Of a stretch of DNA of 64,000 nucleotides, positions 34,759 to 43,056 are shown piece after piece (the stretch's first letter is position 1; every line of letters begins with the position of its first letter). A program made the position numbers and the translations under genes. Where the stretch lies: NCBI RefSeq assembly GCF_002979435.1, contig NZ_PCOV01000003.1, positions 186,001 to 250,000 of the forward strand, in the 5' to 3' direction. The notes under the pieces are model-generated. The model was not told the DNA's origin. It searched no databases and saw only the letters and a program-made list of their open reading frames with translations. Source of the stretch: Microbacterium sp. MYb66. Its GTDB lineage: Bacteria; Actinomycetota; Actinomycetes; Actinomycetales; Microbacteriaceae.

Positions 34759-35604
34759 TCACGCCGGGAGGTAGTGGTTCAGGTGCTCGAACGGCGGCTG
34801 TGACGACAGGTGCGACACGGCTGCCGACCCGACCGCGCAGGCCGCCGCAAGCGCATCGGCCGGCGAATGACCGGCGCGGAGGGCGAGCACCAGAGCCGCG
34901 CAGAATGCATCCCCGGCACCGACGGTGTTCACGGCCTCCGCGGGAACCCCGTCCGCTCGCGCGATCTCCTCGTCGCCGCGATAGAGCGCGGCACCCGCCG
35001 CCCCGTACGTGACCGCGACGAGTGCCGCATCGGCGAGCTCGGGCATGAGCTCCCGTTCGGTCTCGTTCACGATGAACAGGTCGACTCGGCGCAACAGCGC
35101 CTCGGACAGCGGTCGGGCGGGGGCCGCGTTGACCGCGATGAAGCCCTTCGCGGTGGCGGCGACCTCCTCGACGACGGACAGGGCGATCTCCAGCTGCATC
35201 AGCACCGCCTCGTCCTCGCCGAACGTCACATCGTCGAGCGAGACGAGGTCGTTGGCGCCCTGGCAGACCGCGATCTGGTTCTCGGCATCGGCGTCGACGA
35301 CGATCAGGGCCGTGCCGGTGGGGCCGTCGACGGTGCGCAGATCGGTGGCGTCGACGCCGGCGCGATCCATCTCCTCGCGGGTCCACGAGCCATCCGCGTC
35401 GTCGCCGACCGCCCCCACCATCCGCACCCGTCCGCCGAGTTTCGCGGCGGCGACGGCCTGGTTCGCGCCCTTGCCGCCGAGGTCGCGCGAGAGCCGCCCG
35501 CCGGCCACGGTCTCGCCCGCGGTGGGGAGGCGGTCGACGAACGCGGTGATGTCCACGTTCGCACTGCCGACGACGACGAGGGACGGGAGAGCAGGAGTGG
35601 TCAT
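34759..35604 (-). CDS. rbsK: Ribokinase (PfkB family)
   Basis: A 281-residue PfkB-family kinase, best matched by ribokinase. Substrate motif GGKGANQAVAAAKLGG is near residues 40-55, and the C-terminal NTVGAGDAFCAAL holds the catalytic Asp. It phosphorylates ribose to ribose 5-phosphate. The ATG at 35604 was chosen because the protein then begins at the first beta strand (LVVVGSANVD); upstream extension would run through the operator. It is divergent from the nucleoside hydrolase, whose product is ribose, so the two form one salvage step. Confidence 0.88.
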   Translation of the reverse strand: MTTPALPSLVVVGSANVDITAFVDRLPTAGETVAGGRLSRDLGGKGANQAVAAAKLGGRVRMVGAVGDDADGSWTREEMDRAGVDATDLRTVDGPTGTALIVVDADAENQIAVCQGANDLVSLDDVTFGEDEAVLMQLEIALSVVEEVAATAKGFIAVNAAPARPLSEALLRRVDLFIVNETERELMPELADAALVAVTYGAAGAALYRGDEEIARADGVPAEAVNTVGAGDAFCAALVLALRAGHSPADALAAACAVGSAAVSHLSSQPPFEHLNHYLPA

Positions 35605-35680
35605 GGAAGCAGCTTTCGGGGTCGAAGCGGGCGGGGTCGGAACGCGGACGGCGCAGCCGACTTGACGTTCATGATAGAAA

Positions 35681-35698
35681 GTGTAAACGTTTACGCAC
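35681..35698. promoter_or_regulatory. LacI-type operator between rbsK and nucleoside hydrolase
   Basis: GTAAACGTTTAC (35683-35694) is a perfect 12-base palindrome inside GTGTAAACGTTTACGCAC. Its right half TTACGCACGC is identical to both arms of the operator at 37726-37749 beside the lacI gene. It lies 22 bases before the nucleoside-hydrolase start. Confidence 0.7.
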
Positions 35699-35719
35699 GC
35701 ACATCTGCAAAGGAGCACC

Positions 35720-36652
35720 ATGACCATTCCCGTCCTTCTCGACTGCGATCCCGGCCACGATGACGTCTTCGCCATCTGGCTCGCGGCCGGAAACGACGCC
35801 ATCGACCTGCGCGGTGTGACGACCGTCGGCGGCAACGGCTACCTCGAGCACACCACCCGGAATGCGCAGATCGCGCTCACGGTCGCCGGCGTGACGGACG
35901 TGCCCGTCGCCGCCGGTGCCGACAAACCCCTCACGCGGGAGCTGACCCCGGGCGCGTGGATCCACGGCGAGAACGCGCTGGGCGGACCGGTCCTCCCCGA
36001 GCCCACGGTTCCGCTGGACACCCGCCACGCCGTGCAGTTCCTGGCCGACACCCTCGAGGCGTCCCCGGAGCCGATCACGGTCATCCCCACGGGGCCGCTG
36101 ACCAACATCGCGCTGCTCCTGCAGCAGCATCCGGAAGCCGCGCGCAACATCAAGGAGATCATCTGGATGGGCGGCTCCACCGGGCGCGGAAACGTGGGTG
36201 CGTACCCGGAGTTCAACGCCTGGGCCGACCCCGAGGCCGCTGCCGTGGTGTTCGCGTCCGGCCTCCCGCTCACGATGGTGGGGCTCAACATCTCCCACCA
36301 GGCGCTGATCACCGAGGACGTGATCCAGCGGATCGGGGCGGTCGGCAACGCGACGTCGGCATTCGGCGTCGAACTGCTGCGCTTCTTCTGCAGCACCTAC
36401 GAGAAGGTGGAGGGGATGCCGGAGGGGCCGCTGCACGACCCGATCACGGTGGCCATCGCGATCGACCGGGCCGTCGCCACGATCCAGCGGTGCCACGTCG
36501 ACATCGAGACGACGGGCGAGTTCACCGCCGGCGCGACCTGCGTCGATCTGCACGACATGCTGGGCAAGGAGCCGAACACCGACGTCGCGATCACCCTCGA
36601 CGTGGCGAAATTCTGGGACCTGGTGACGGATGCTGTCGGCGAACTGGCCTGA
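35720..36652 (+). CDS. Inosine/uridine-preferring nucleoside hydrolase
   Basis: A 310-residue nucleoside hydrolase that cleaves the N-glycosidic bond of ribonucleosides. The calcium-binding signature DCDPGHDD (Asp8, Asp10, Asp14, Asp15) is intact near the N-terminus, with IPTGPLTNIA, IIWMGGS and the C-terminal HDPITVAIA. No signal peptide. AAAGGAG precedes the ATG. It converges on lacI with a three-base gap and is divergent from rbsK. Confidence 0.92.
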   Translation: MTIPVLLDCDPGHDDVFAIWLAAGNDAIDLRGVTTVGGNGYLEHTTRNAQIALTVAGVTDVPVAAGADKPLTRELTPGAWIHGENALGGPVLPEPTVPLDTRHAVQFLADTLEASPEPITVIPTGPLTNIALLLQQHPEAARNIKEIIWMGGSTGRGNVGAYPEFNAWADPEAAAVVFASGLPLTMVGLNISHQALITEDVIQRIGAVGNATSAFGVELLRFFCSTYEKVEGMPEGPLHDPITVAIAIDRAVATIQRCHVDIETTGEFTAGATCVDLHDMLGKEPNTDVAITLDVAKFWDLVTDAVGELA

Positions 36653-36655
36653 CGC

Positions 36656-37672
36656 TCAGCGCGGCGGAGCCGGGGTCGTGGATTCGGCCACCCGCAGGGT
36701 CGGCGCGAGACGGCTGAGAACATACGGAGCATCCGGCTCGTCCATCCGTCGGACGAGTGCCTCCGTCGCCTCGCGCGCGAGGTCGTCGAACGGCTGGACC
36801 ACCGTCGTCAACCGCGGCTCGCAGACGTCGGCGAGCATCGTGCCGTCGAAGCCGGTCACCTGCACGTCGACCGGGACCCGCTTGCCCGCGCGCTTCAGTG
36901 CGGCGATGACACCGGCGGCGACCAGGTCGTCGCCGGCCACGATGGCATCGGGGAGGGGGCCGCGCTCCAGCAGCATCCGTGCGGCTTCCTCACCGAACTC
37001 GAGCAGGTACTCGCCGAAGACGTTCTCCTCCTGCGGCAGCGATCGGCCGCGCACCGTCGCTTCGAAGGCGGCACGTCGCTCGCGCCCGACCGACGTGACG
37101 TCGTTCCCCGAGACGAGGACGACCCGGCGGGCACCGCGGGAGAGGACGTGGTCGACCGCGAGTTCGATGCCACGCCCGTTGTCGACTCCCACGAAGTCGG
37201 CTGGAAGGTCGATCACGTGGCGGTCGAGTTGCACGAGCGGAACTCGCCGAGCGGTGTCCGCGACCGCGTCGAAGGAGAGCTCGGCATCCGAGGGGACGAC
37301 GAAGACGCCTTCGACCCGGCGCTCGACGAGCATGCGGAGGCGGTCGCGTTCGCGGTCGACGTCGCCGTGCGAGTCGGCGATCACGAGATCGAACCCGCCA
37401 CGCTGCAGATGGTCCTCGAGGCGGTGGATGAGCTCACCGTAGAAGGGGTTGCTGATGACGGGGACGACGACACCGATCGTGGCACCTGTACCGGCGCGCA
37501 GGCCGCGACCGATGAGGTTGACTCGATAGCCCAGCTGCTCGGCCACCTGCGCGACATGTTCCGCGGTGCGTTCCGAGACGCGGTCCTTGCCGTTCAGGGC
37601 CCGGGAGACCGTCGCGATCGAGACGCCCGCCGCGGCGGCGACCTCGTGCAGCGTGACCGACGCCTTCTTCAT
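36656..37672 (-). CDS. LacI family transcriptional regulator
   Basis: A 338-residue LacI-type repressor: HTH at residues 1-25 (VTLHEVAAAAGVSIATVSRALNG is split here by the recognition helix starting at VSIATV), hinge to about 60, then a periplasmic-binding-like ligand domain with VVVPVISNPFYGEL and VTGFDGTMLAD. The ATG at 37672 gives the standard MKKASVTL start. Palindromes at 35681 and 37726 share arms, so it probably represses rbsK, the nucleoside hydrolase, the MFS transporter and itself. The ligand is likely ribose or a nucleoside. Confidence 0.9.
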   Translation of the reverse strand: MKKASVTLHEVAAAAGVSIATVSRALNGKDRVSERTAEHVAQVAEQLGYRVNLIGRGLRAGTGATIGVVVPVISNPFYGELIHRLEDHLQRGGFDLVIADSHGDVDRERDRLRMLVERRVEGVFVVPSDAELSFDAVADTARRVPLVQLDRHVIDLPADFVGVDNGRGIELAVDHVLSRGARRVVLVSGNDVTSVGRERRAAFEATVRGRSLPQEENVFGEYLLEFGEEAARMLLERGPLPDAIVAGDDLVAAGVIAALKRAGKRVPVDVQVTGFDGTMLADVCEPRLTTVVQPFDDLAREATEALVRRMDEPDAPYVLSRLAPTLRVAESTTPAPPR

Positions 37673-37725
37673 CACACCTCGATCTCCCCACGGTGCCGTT
37701 GTCGGCACCACGACTCAAAGATAGG

Positions 37726-37749
37726 GCGTGCGTAAAGGATTACGCACGC
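37726..37749. promoter_or_regulatory. LacI-type operator between lacI and MFS transporter
   Basis: GCGTGCGTAA and TTACGCACGC are exact 10-base inverted arms around AGGA. The site is 53 bases before the lacI start and 34 bases before the MFS start, so one bound dimer could shut both. Confidence 0.75.
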
Positions 37750-37783
37750 GAACAGCCAACGATTCGACACGAAGAAGTGAGTA

Positions 37784-39202
37784 ATGACCAATCAAGTAGA
37801 TGCGGTTCGCACCCGGACCGGCGTGGTGTCGCTGATGATCGCGCTCCTCGCCGCGTGCCTCGCCTTCCAGCTCAACGCCAGCATGCTGAGCCCCGCCCTG
37901 GTGACGATGGAGCGCGAACTCGATGCGACGGCCTCCGAGATCGCGGCGACGCAGACGGTGTTCTTCACCGCCGCCGCCCTCTTCACCCTCTTCCTCCCGC
38001 GGCTCGGTGACCTGATCGGGCGCCGTCGCGTCCTCGTCGGCATGCTCGTGGTCATGGCCGTGGGCTGCGTCGTCGCAGCACTGGCGACCAACGTTCCGAT
38101 GCTGTTCATCGGCCGCCTCATCCAGGGTGTCTCGGGGCCGGTCGTCCCGCTCTGCCTGATCATGCTGCGCGCAGCGGTCAAGGATCCGAAGATCTACGGC
38201 ACCCTGCTCGGTGTCGTGACCGCGGTCAACGGAGGGATCGCGGGCGGCGACGCACTGCTCGGCGGGTACCTGGCGACCAACCACGGCTTCGCCTCGATCT
38301 TCTGGACGATGGCCGGTGTGGCCGTCGGCGCCGCACTGGTCGTGCGCTTCCTCGCGCCTGAGACGATGGCCGAGGACCGCCCGCGGATGGACTGGTGGGG
38401 ATCGCTGCTGCTGGTCGTCTCGGTCGGCTCGATGCTGGTCGCTCTGAACGAGCTGGGCACGCTCGCGGATGCGGACATGATCCTCGTGATCGTCCTCGCT
38501 GTGGTCGCCGTCGTCTCGTTCGTCTCCTTCTGGAAGCTCGAGGGCACGGTCGATCACCCGCTCGTCTCGATCCCCCAGCTCAAGCAGCGCGCCACCTGGG
38601 CGTTGAGCGCCACTTCGCTCCTCACTCTGTCCGGGATCTTCGCGATCATGAACGGCGTGGTCCCGGCGCTCGCGCAGGACTCGTCGATGAACCTCGCGAT
38701 GAGTGCCGCGGAGGTGTCTCTGTGGATCCTGATGCCGTACGCGCTCGCCGGTCTGCTGATGGGGCCACTCAGCGGCAGGCTCGCCGCCACGGTCGGCTAC
38801 CGCACGATGCTGCGCATCGGTCTGGGCGGCACCGTGGTCGTGCTCGGGCTGATGGTCGCGAACGTCGAGACGTCGTCGCGTCTCGTCCTGCTCCTCCTCT
38901 CCGTCGCGGTCGGCATCACCTACGCCGGCATCGGCAACATCATGCTCAACGGGCTGGGCGTCGTGCTCTCGCCGAAGGAGCGGCCCGGTTCGCTCCCCGG
39001 GCTGAACACGGGTGCCATCAACCTCGGCGCGGGACTGAGCTTCGTCGTCATCTACGCGGCGCAGACCTCGTTCGCCGCGCAGTCGGACGCCGCGGCCGCG
39101 GGTTACGTCGCCGCGCTGATCACGGGTGCCGTGGTGCTCGTCGGCGCCTTCGTCTTCTCGCTGTTCATCCCGAAGCCGGTGAACGCCGAGCTGAAGGCAT
39201 AG
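37784..39202 (+). CDS. MFS transporter, DHA2-like (about 14 helices)
   Basis: A 472-residue major-facilitator protein with about 14 membrane helices. The cytoplasmic loop between helices 2 and 3 has RLGDLIGRRRVLVG, and helix 4-5 has GRLIQGVSGPVVPL. By fold it resembles drug:H+ antiporters, but its operator is shared with the nucleoside/ribose genes, so nucleoside or sugar uptake is at least as likely. A strong terminator follows. Confidence 0.85.
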   Translation: MTNQVDAVRTRTGVVSLMIALLAACLAFQLNASMLSPALVTMERELDATASEIAATQTVFFTAAALFTLFLPRLGDLIGRRRVLVGMLVVMAVGCVVAALATNVPMLFIGRLIQGVSGPVVPLCLIMLRAAVKDPKIYGTLLGVVTAVNGGIAGGDALLGGYLATNHGFASIFWTMAGVAVGAALVVRFLAPETMAEDRPRMDWWGSLLLVVSVGSMLVALNELGTLADADMILVIVLAVVAVVSFVSFWKLEGTVDHPLVSIPQLKQRATWALSATSLLTLSGIFAIMNGVVPALAQDSSMNLAMSAAEVSLWILMPYALAGLLMGPLSGRLAATVGYRTMLRIGLGGTVVVLGLMVANVETSSRLVLLLLSVAVGITYAGIGNIMLNGLGVVLSPKERPGSLPGLNTGAINLGAGLSFVVIYAAQTSFAAQSDAAAAGYVAALITGAVVLVGAFVFSLFIPKPVNAELKA

Positions 39203-39229
39203 CTCCGGCTTTCTTCCCGGAGGTCTTCA

Positions 39230-39270
39230 CCGGTGCTCGATCGTTCTGCCCGAGGGCGGTCGAGCACCGG
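39230..39270 (+). terminator. Terminator after the MFS transporter gene
   Basis: CCGGTGCTCGA and its exact complement form an 11-base-pair stem, with a smaller GCCC/GGGC hairpin inside the loop and partly complementary GAGG/CCTC flanks. No long T-run follows. Confidence 0.6.
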
Positions 39271-39283
39271 GGAGGCCTCGCCG

Positions 39284-39343
39284 TTGCGCTCCGGGGCCGG
39301 CGAGCTATACTGAACAATAGATCACCAGCCCGCACCATTGTTC
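39284..39343 (+). promoter_or_regulatory. Promoter and operator of the second FGGY-kinase operon
   Basis: TTGCGC at 39284-39289, 16 bases, then TATACT at 39306-39311. Immediately downstream GAACAAT (39312-39318) and ATTGTTC (39337-39343) form an inverted repeat. TGAACAA is also present before the SorC-linked MFS gene at 43001-43007, so SorC is the likely binder. Confidence 0.55.
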
Positions 39344-39353
39344 GGAGTTCAGT

Positions 39354-40898
39354 GTGCAGAGCCGCACTCGCATCATCCTCGGCGTCGACGCCGGAACCAC
39401 GTCGGTGAAGACCGTCGCGTTCGACCTCGACGGCCGCATCGCGAGCGTCTCGCGCTCGAGCGTCCGCGTCCAGCGTTCTGCGGACGGACGAGCGGAAGCC
39501 GACATGGATCACATCTGGGATGCCGCGGCATCCACCATCGCCGCCGTCGTCGACGAGATCGGCGATGCGGAGATCGTGGCCCTGGGCGTGACCGGGCAGG
39601 GCGACGGCGCGTGGCTCGTCGACGCCGACGGGCGCCCCGCCGGTCCGGCGGCCCTCTGGTTGGACGGACGCGCACACGCGAGGCTGGACGACTGGCTCGC
39701 TGACGGTCGGGCCGCGGCCGTCCACGAAGCCACCGGATCGCCCCTCTTCTCCGGCGCGCTGCCGATCCTCGTCGACGAGCTGATGGAAGCGGATCCGAGC
39801 CTCCGCGAACGCGCCGCCACCCAGTTGAACTGCAAGGACTGGCTGCGCTTCAAGCTCACCGGCCGGCGCGCGACCGACCCCAGCGAAGCATCCCGCACCT
39901 ATCTCGACACCGCGACGGGCGCATACTCCGAAGGGCTGTTCGCGGCTCTCGGTCAGGAGCGCGTCCGCGACCGCCTGCCCGAGGTGCTCGACCCGCAGCG
40001 CATCGCCGGCACGGTCGAGCCTCGGGTCGCCGCGGCTCTGGGACTGCCCGCAGACCTGCCGGTCGTGGTCGGGGTGGTCGACACCGCGGCCGCCGGCGTC
40101 GGACTCGGCGTGCTCGACGACGGCCGCGGCTATGCGATCCTCGGGACGACGAGCCTCGTGGGCATCAACCACGCCTCGCGCGCCGGGGTGCGCAGCGAAT
40201 CGAGCATCATCCTCGCCACCGGACGCGGCACCCAGGTGCTGGAGTCGATGGCTCCGATGACGGGAACGCCGAACCTCGACTGGGTGCGGGCGACGCTCGG
40301 ACTCGGCGACGAGGACTGGGTCGTCGTCGAGAAGCAGGCCGTCGCGGTCGCACCCGGCAGCGGTGGGGTGCTCTACCTCCCCTACGGCGCTCCGAGTGGC
40401 GAACGCGCTCCGTTCTTCGCGCCGGATGCGTCGGCATCGTGGCTCGGGATGAGCGTCACCACGACTGCGGGCCAGCTGCTGCGCAGCGTGTACGAAGGCC
40501 TCGCGTTCGGTCTGCGCGAATGCACCGAAGCCCTGGGGCTGGAGGGCCCGCTCCTCGTCTGCGGCGGAGGGTCGGATTCCGACCTGCTCTGCGCGATCCT
40601 CGCCGACGTCCTGGCGCGCGACATCGTGCGCCAGGACGAACCCGAGGTCGGAGCCCGGGGTGTCGCCACGCTCGCGATGGCCGCGGTCGGCCTCGCCGAC
40701 GACCTCCACGACGCCTCGCGTCGGCTGAGGCCCTCGACCACGACGTTCTCACCCGATCCGGCTCGCGTCGCGCTGTACGACGACGCCTTCGCCCTGTTCG
40801 TCGCCACGCGCGACGCGCTGCGACCGCACTGGCCGGGACTCCGTCGCCTGCGGGAGAACGCCGCTTCGACGGAATTATCCGAGTCTCCGGCTCTCTGA
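39354..40898 (+). CDS. FGGY family carbohydrate kinase (xylulokinase-like)
   Basis: A 514-residue FGGY kinase, distinct from the one at 26.4 kb. The N-terminal VDAGTTSVKTVAFD, the TGQGDGAWLVD substrate strand, ALWLDGRAH, and the C-terminal VCGGGSDSDLLCAILAD are visible. The GTG at 39354 was taken because it is the first codon before the conserved strand; the ribosome site GGAG lies about eight bases upstream. The aldolase/aldehyde dehydrogenase pair downstream suggests a ketose substrate phosphorylated at C1 or at the terminal carbon. Confidence 0.88.
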   Translation: MQSRTRIILGVDAGTTSVKTVAFDLDGRIASVSRSSVRVQRSADGRAEADMDHIWDAAASTIAAVVDEIGDAEIVALGVTGQGDGAWLVDADGRPAGPAALWLDGRAHARLDDWLADGRAAAVHEATGSPLFSGALPILVDELMEADPSLRERAATQLNCKDWLRFKLTGRRATDPSEASRTYLDTATGAYSEGLFAALGQERVRDRLPEVLDPQRIAGTVEPRVAAALGLPADLPVVVGVVDTAAAGVGLGVLDDGRGYAILGTTSLVGINHASRAGVRSESSIILATGRGTQVLESMAPMTGTPNLDWVRATLGLGDEDWVVVEKQAVAVAPGSGGVLYLPYGAPSGERAPFFAPDASASWLGMSVTTTAGQLLRSVYEGLAFGLRECTEALGLEGPLLVCGGGSDSDLLCAILADVLARDIVRQDEPEVGARGVATLAMAAVGLADDLHDASRRLRPSTTTFSPDPARVALYDDAFALFVATRDALRPHWPGLRRLRENAASTELSESPAL

Positions 40899-40922
40899 CC
40901 ACCACCTCCTGAAAGAAGACAC

Positions 40923-41939
40923 ATGACTGAACAGCCCCGCCCGAAGGTGCTCATCACCGCTCCCTTCGACTCCGCGATCGCCGAGTCCCTCGCCGATGGG
41001 TTCGACGTCACGTTGATCGACCCGACGATGGACGGAGGATCCCTCGCCGACCGTGGCGTCGACGAGGCGCTCGCGGCCGCCGACGTCGTGATCGCCGAGC
41101 TCGATGTCGTCGACGAAGCCGCCCTCGCGAAGGCCCCCGAGCTCAAGGCCGTCGTCTCGTGCCGCGCCAAGCCGGCGAACGTCGACCTCGACGCCTGCAC
41201 GGCCCGCGGCATCCCGGTCTTCACCACTCCCGGACGCAACGCCGAGGTCACGGCCGACCTGAGCTTCGCCCTGCTCCTGGCCACCGTGCGCAAGGTGAGC
41301 CGGTCCGAGCGCTGGCTGCGCGAGGGCAACTGGTCCGAGAGCGACGTCTTCGAGCCGTACGAGATCTTCCGCTCCATCGCGCTCAACGGACGCACGCTCG
41401 GCGTTCTCGGCGGAGGAGCGGTCGGCCGCCGGATGATCACCCGTGCCCGCGGCTTCGGCATGACCGTCAAGGTCTACGACCCGTTCCTCGCCCCGGATGC
41501 CTTCGGCGAGGAAGCGAGCGTGGTCCCCCTCGACGAGGTGCTGTCGACCTCGGACATCGTCACGATGCACGTGCCGCTGATGCCGGAGACCGAAGGGCTG
41601 CTCGGTGCACGGGAGCTCGCGCTGCTGCGCCCCGATGCCTATCTGATCAACGCCGGTCGCGCGGCCATCATCGACGAGCAGGCACTCATGGCGGTGCTGC
41701 GTGAGGGACGCATCGCCGGTGCCGGCTTCGATGTCTTCTACCAGGAACCGCTCCCCCAGGATCACGAGCTCTTCACGCTCGACAACGTCACGATGACGCC
41801 GCACATCGCCGGCGCATCCGACGACGTCATCGTCGAGCACTCGCGCATCGCGGCCGCCGCGCTGCGCGCCTGGGTCGCCGGTCAGCGCGTTCCGGGTACG
41901 GCGAACGAGAAGGCGCTCGCCGCCGTCGGCACGGCGTGA
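40923..41939 (+). CDS. D-isomer-specific 2-hydroxyacid dehydrogenase
   Basis: A 338-residue NAD(P)-dependent enzyme of the phosphoglycerate/glyoxylate-reductase family. The cofactor motif LGGGAVGRR follows a substrate-binding half. Catalytic residues are Arg in NAGRAAIID, Glu in FYQEPLPQDHE and His in MTPHIAGAS. In this cluster it may handle glycolate/glyoxylate or hydroxypyruvate. It lies 24 bases after the kinase. Confidence 0.9.
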   Translation: MTEQPRPKVLITAPFDSAIAESLADGFDVTLIDPTMDGGSLADRGVDEALAAADVVIAELDVVDEAALAKAPELKAVVSCRAKPANVDLDACTARGIPVFTTPGRNAEVTADLSFALLLATVRKVSRSERWLREGNWSESDVFEPYEIFRSIALNGRTLGVLGGGAVGRRMITRARGFGMTVKVYDPFLAPDAFGEEASVVPLDEVLSTSDIVTMHVPLMPETEGLLGARELALLRPDAYLINAGRAAIIDEQALMAVLREGRIAGAGFDVFYQEPLPQDHELFTLDNVTMTPHIAGASDDVIVEHSRIAAAALRAWVAGQRVPGTANEKALAAVGTA

Positions 41940-41944
41940 CCTGG

Positions 41945-41981
41945 GAGGTGCGGATCGTGCGCTGAGCGCGATCCGCACCTC
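41945..41981. terminator. Bidirectional terminator between dehydrogenase and sorC
   Basis: A perfect 13-base-pair stem (41945-41957 with 41969-41981) and an 11-base loop, in the 49-base gap between convergent genes. Confidence 0.8.
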
Positions 41982-41988
41982 GGTGACG

Positions 41989-42900
41989 TCAGTCGAGCAG
42001 CGCGGTGACCGTGTTCGAGTCGGTGACGAGCATGTTGACCATGCCGCTGGAGAGTGCGGTCCGCACGGCGTCGAGCTTCGCCGTGCCCGCCGCGATCGCG
42101 AGGCGGTGCGGGATCGCGCGCAGCTGGTCGAGGTCGAGTCCGACGACCCGGGCATCGAGGTCACCGCGTATCGGGGCCCCTGACGCGTCGAAGAAGCGAC
42201 CGCCGATGTCGCCGATCGCGCCGGCTTCGAGGAGTGCGGTGCGCTCCGGTGCGCTCAGCGAGCCGAACAGCAATCCCTGGCTGTCCTGGGTGCTTCCGAT
42301 GCCGGCGACCAGCGTGGTGGCCTCTGCGGCCCTGGCGAGGACGTCGCGGACCCCGGGGTCGGCGTAGGCGCTCTCCGCCGCCTGGGATGAGGCGGCGACG
42401 ATCGGCGCGGGGAGGTGGAAGGCGGAGCCGTCCGTGCGCCGGGCCAGGGCGAGCGTCAGCTCGTGAGGATTCGCGCCGTGGGCGAGGCCGCTGCTGGACC
42501 CGGTGAGGGGCACGAAACGGGCGCCCAGCGAGCGGGCCGGGAAGGCGTCGACGACGGCGGCGACGGCCGTGGAGAGGCCCATGGCGACCGTGGTGTCTTT
42601 CTCGATGACGCTCGCGAGCGCTTCGGCTCCGACGGTGGCCATGGCCCGGGAAGCCTTCAGCGGATCGTCGACGCTCGGTGCGATCCACGCCTGACGCAAC
42701 CCGAAGCGGCTCAGCAGGGCCTGCTCCTCGGCCGCGAAGAGCGACTCCTCCACGTGCACGATGATCTCCACCATGCCGGAGTCGCGGGCCTCGGCCAGCA
42801 GCCTCGTCACCCGGACGCGGGACAGCCCGAGGGCGTCGGCGATCTCCTGGTGCGTGAGCCCCAGTTCGTAGTACATGCGCGCCACGCGACCCATCAGCAT
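41989..42900 (-). CDS. SorC/DeoR-type sugar-binding transcriptional regulator
   Basis: A 303-residue regulator of the SorC family. The N-terminal HTH reads RVARMYYELGLTHQEIADALGLSR within residues 4-28 and is followed by VTRLLAEARDSG. The C-terminal sugar-phosphate domain shows TVAMGLSTAV and GIGSTQDSQG. The ATG at 42900 was preferred because GGGAGG lies nine bases upstream; in-frame ATGs at 42981 and 42987 would add a non-conserved, arginine-rich extension. It faces the kinase operon and is divergent from the polyol transporter, both of which have TGAACAA sites. Confidence 0.85.
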   Translation of the reverse strand: MLMGRVARMYYELGLTHQEIADALGLSRVRVTRLLAEARDSGMVEIIVHVEESLFAAEEQALLSRFGLRQAWIAPSVDDPLKASRAMATVGAEALASVIEKDTTVAMGLSTAVAAVVDAFPARSLGARFVPLTGSSSGLAHGANPHELTLALARRTDGSAFHLPAPIVAASSQAAESAYADPGVRDVLARAAEATTLVAGIGSTQDSQGLLFGSLSAPERTALLEAGAIGDIGGRFFDASGAPIRGDLDARVVGLDLDQLRAIPHRLAIAAGTAKLDAVRTALSSGMVNMLVTDSNTVTALLD

Positions 42901-42946
42901 GCTGAACATCCTCCCATGCCGGTTCCGCCGGCCGTCGTCGCGCTGC

Positions 42947-43010
42947 TTGACAATTCCACGACTCCTGCCCAAGATGTCCATGGGCATTCGTTCACGTGAC
43001 TGAACAAATG
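42947..43010 (+). promoter_or_regulatory. Promoter and inverted repeat before the polyol-type MFS gene
   Basis: A perfect TTGACA at 42947-42952 is followed after 17 bases by CAAGAT, a poor -10 box. GTTCA at 42990-42994 and TGAAC at 43001-43005 form an inverted repeat, and the right half continues TGAACAA as in the operator at 39312. The site probably binds the SorC regulator encoded next to it. Confidence 0.5.
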
Positions 43011-43056
43011 TACACCACAACCCCGAAATCTCTACGCGCTCAACGAGGAGACACCC

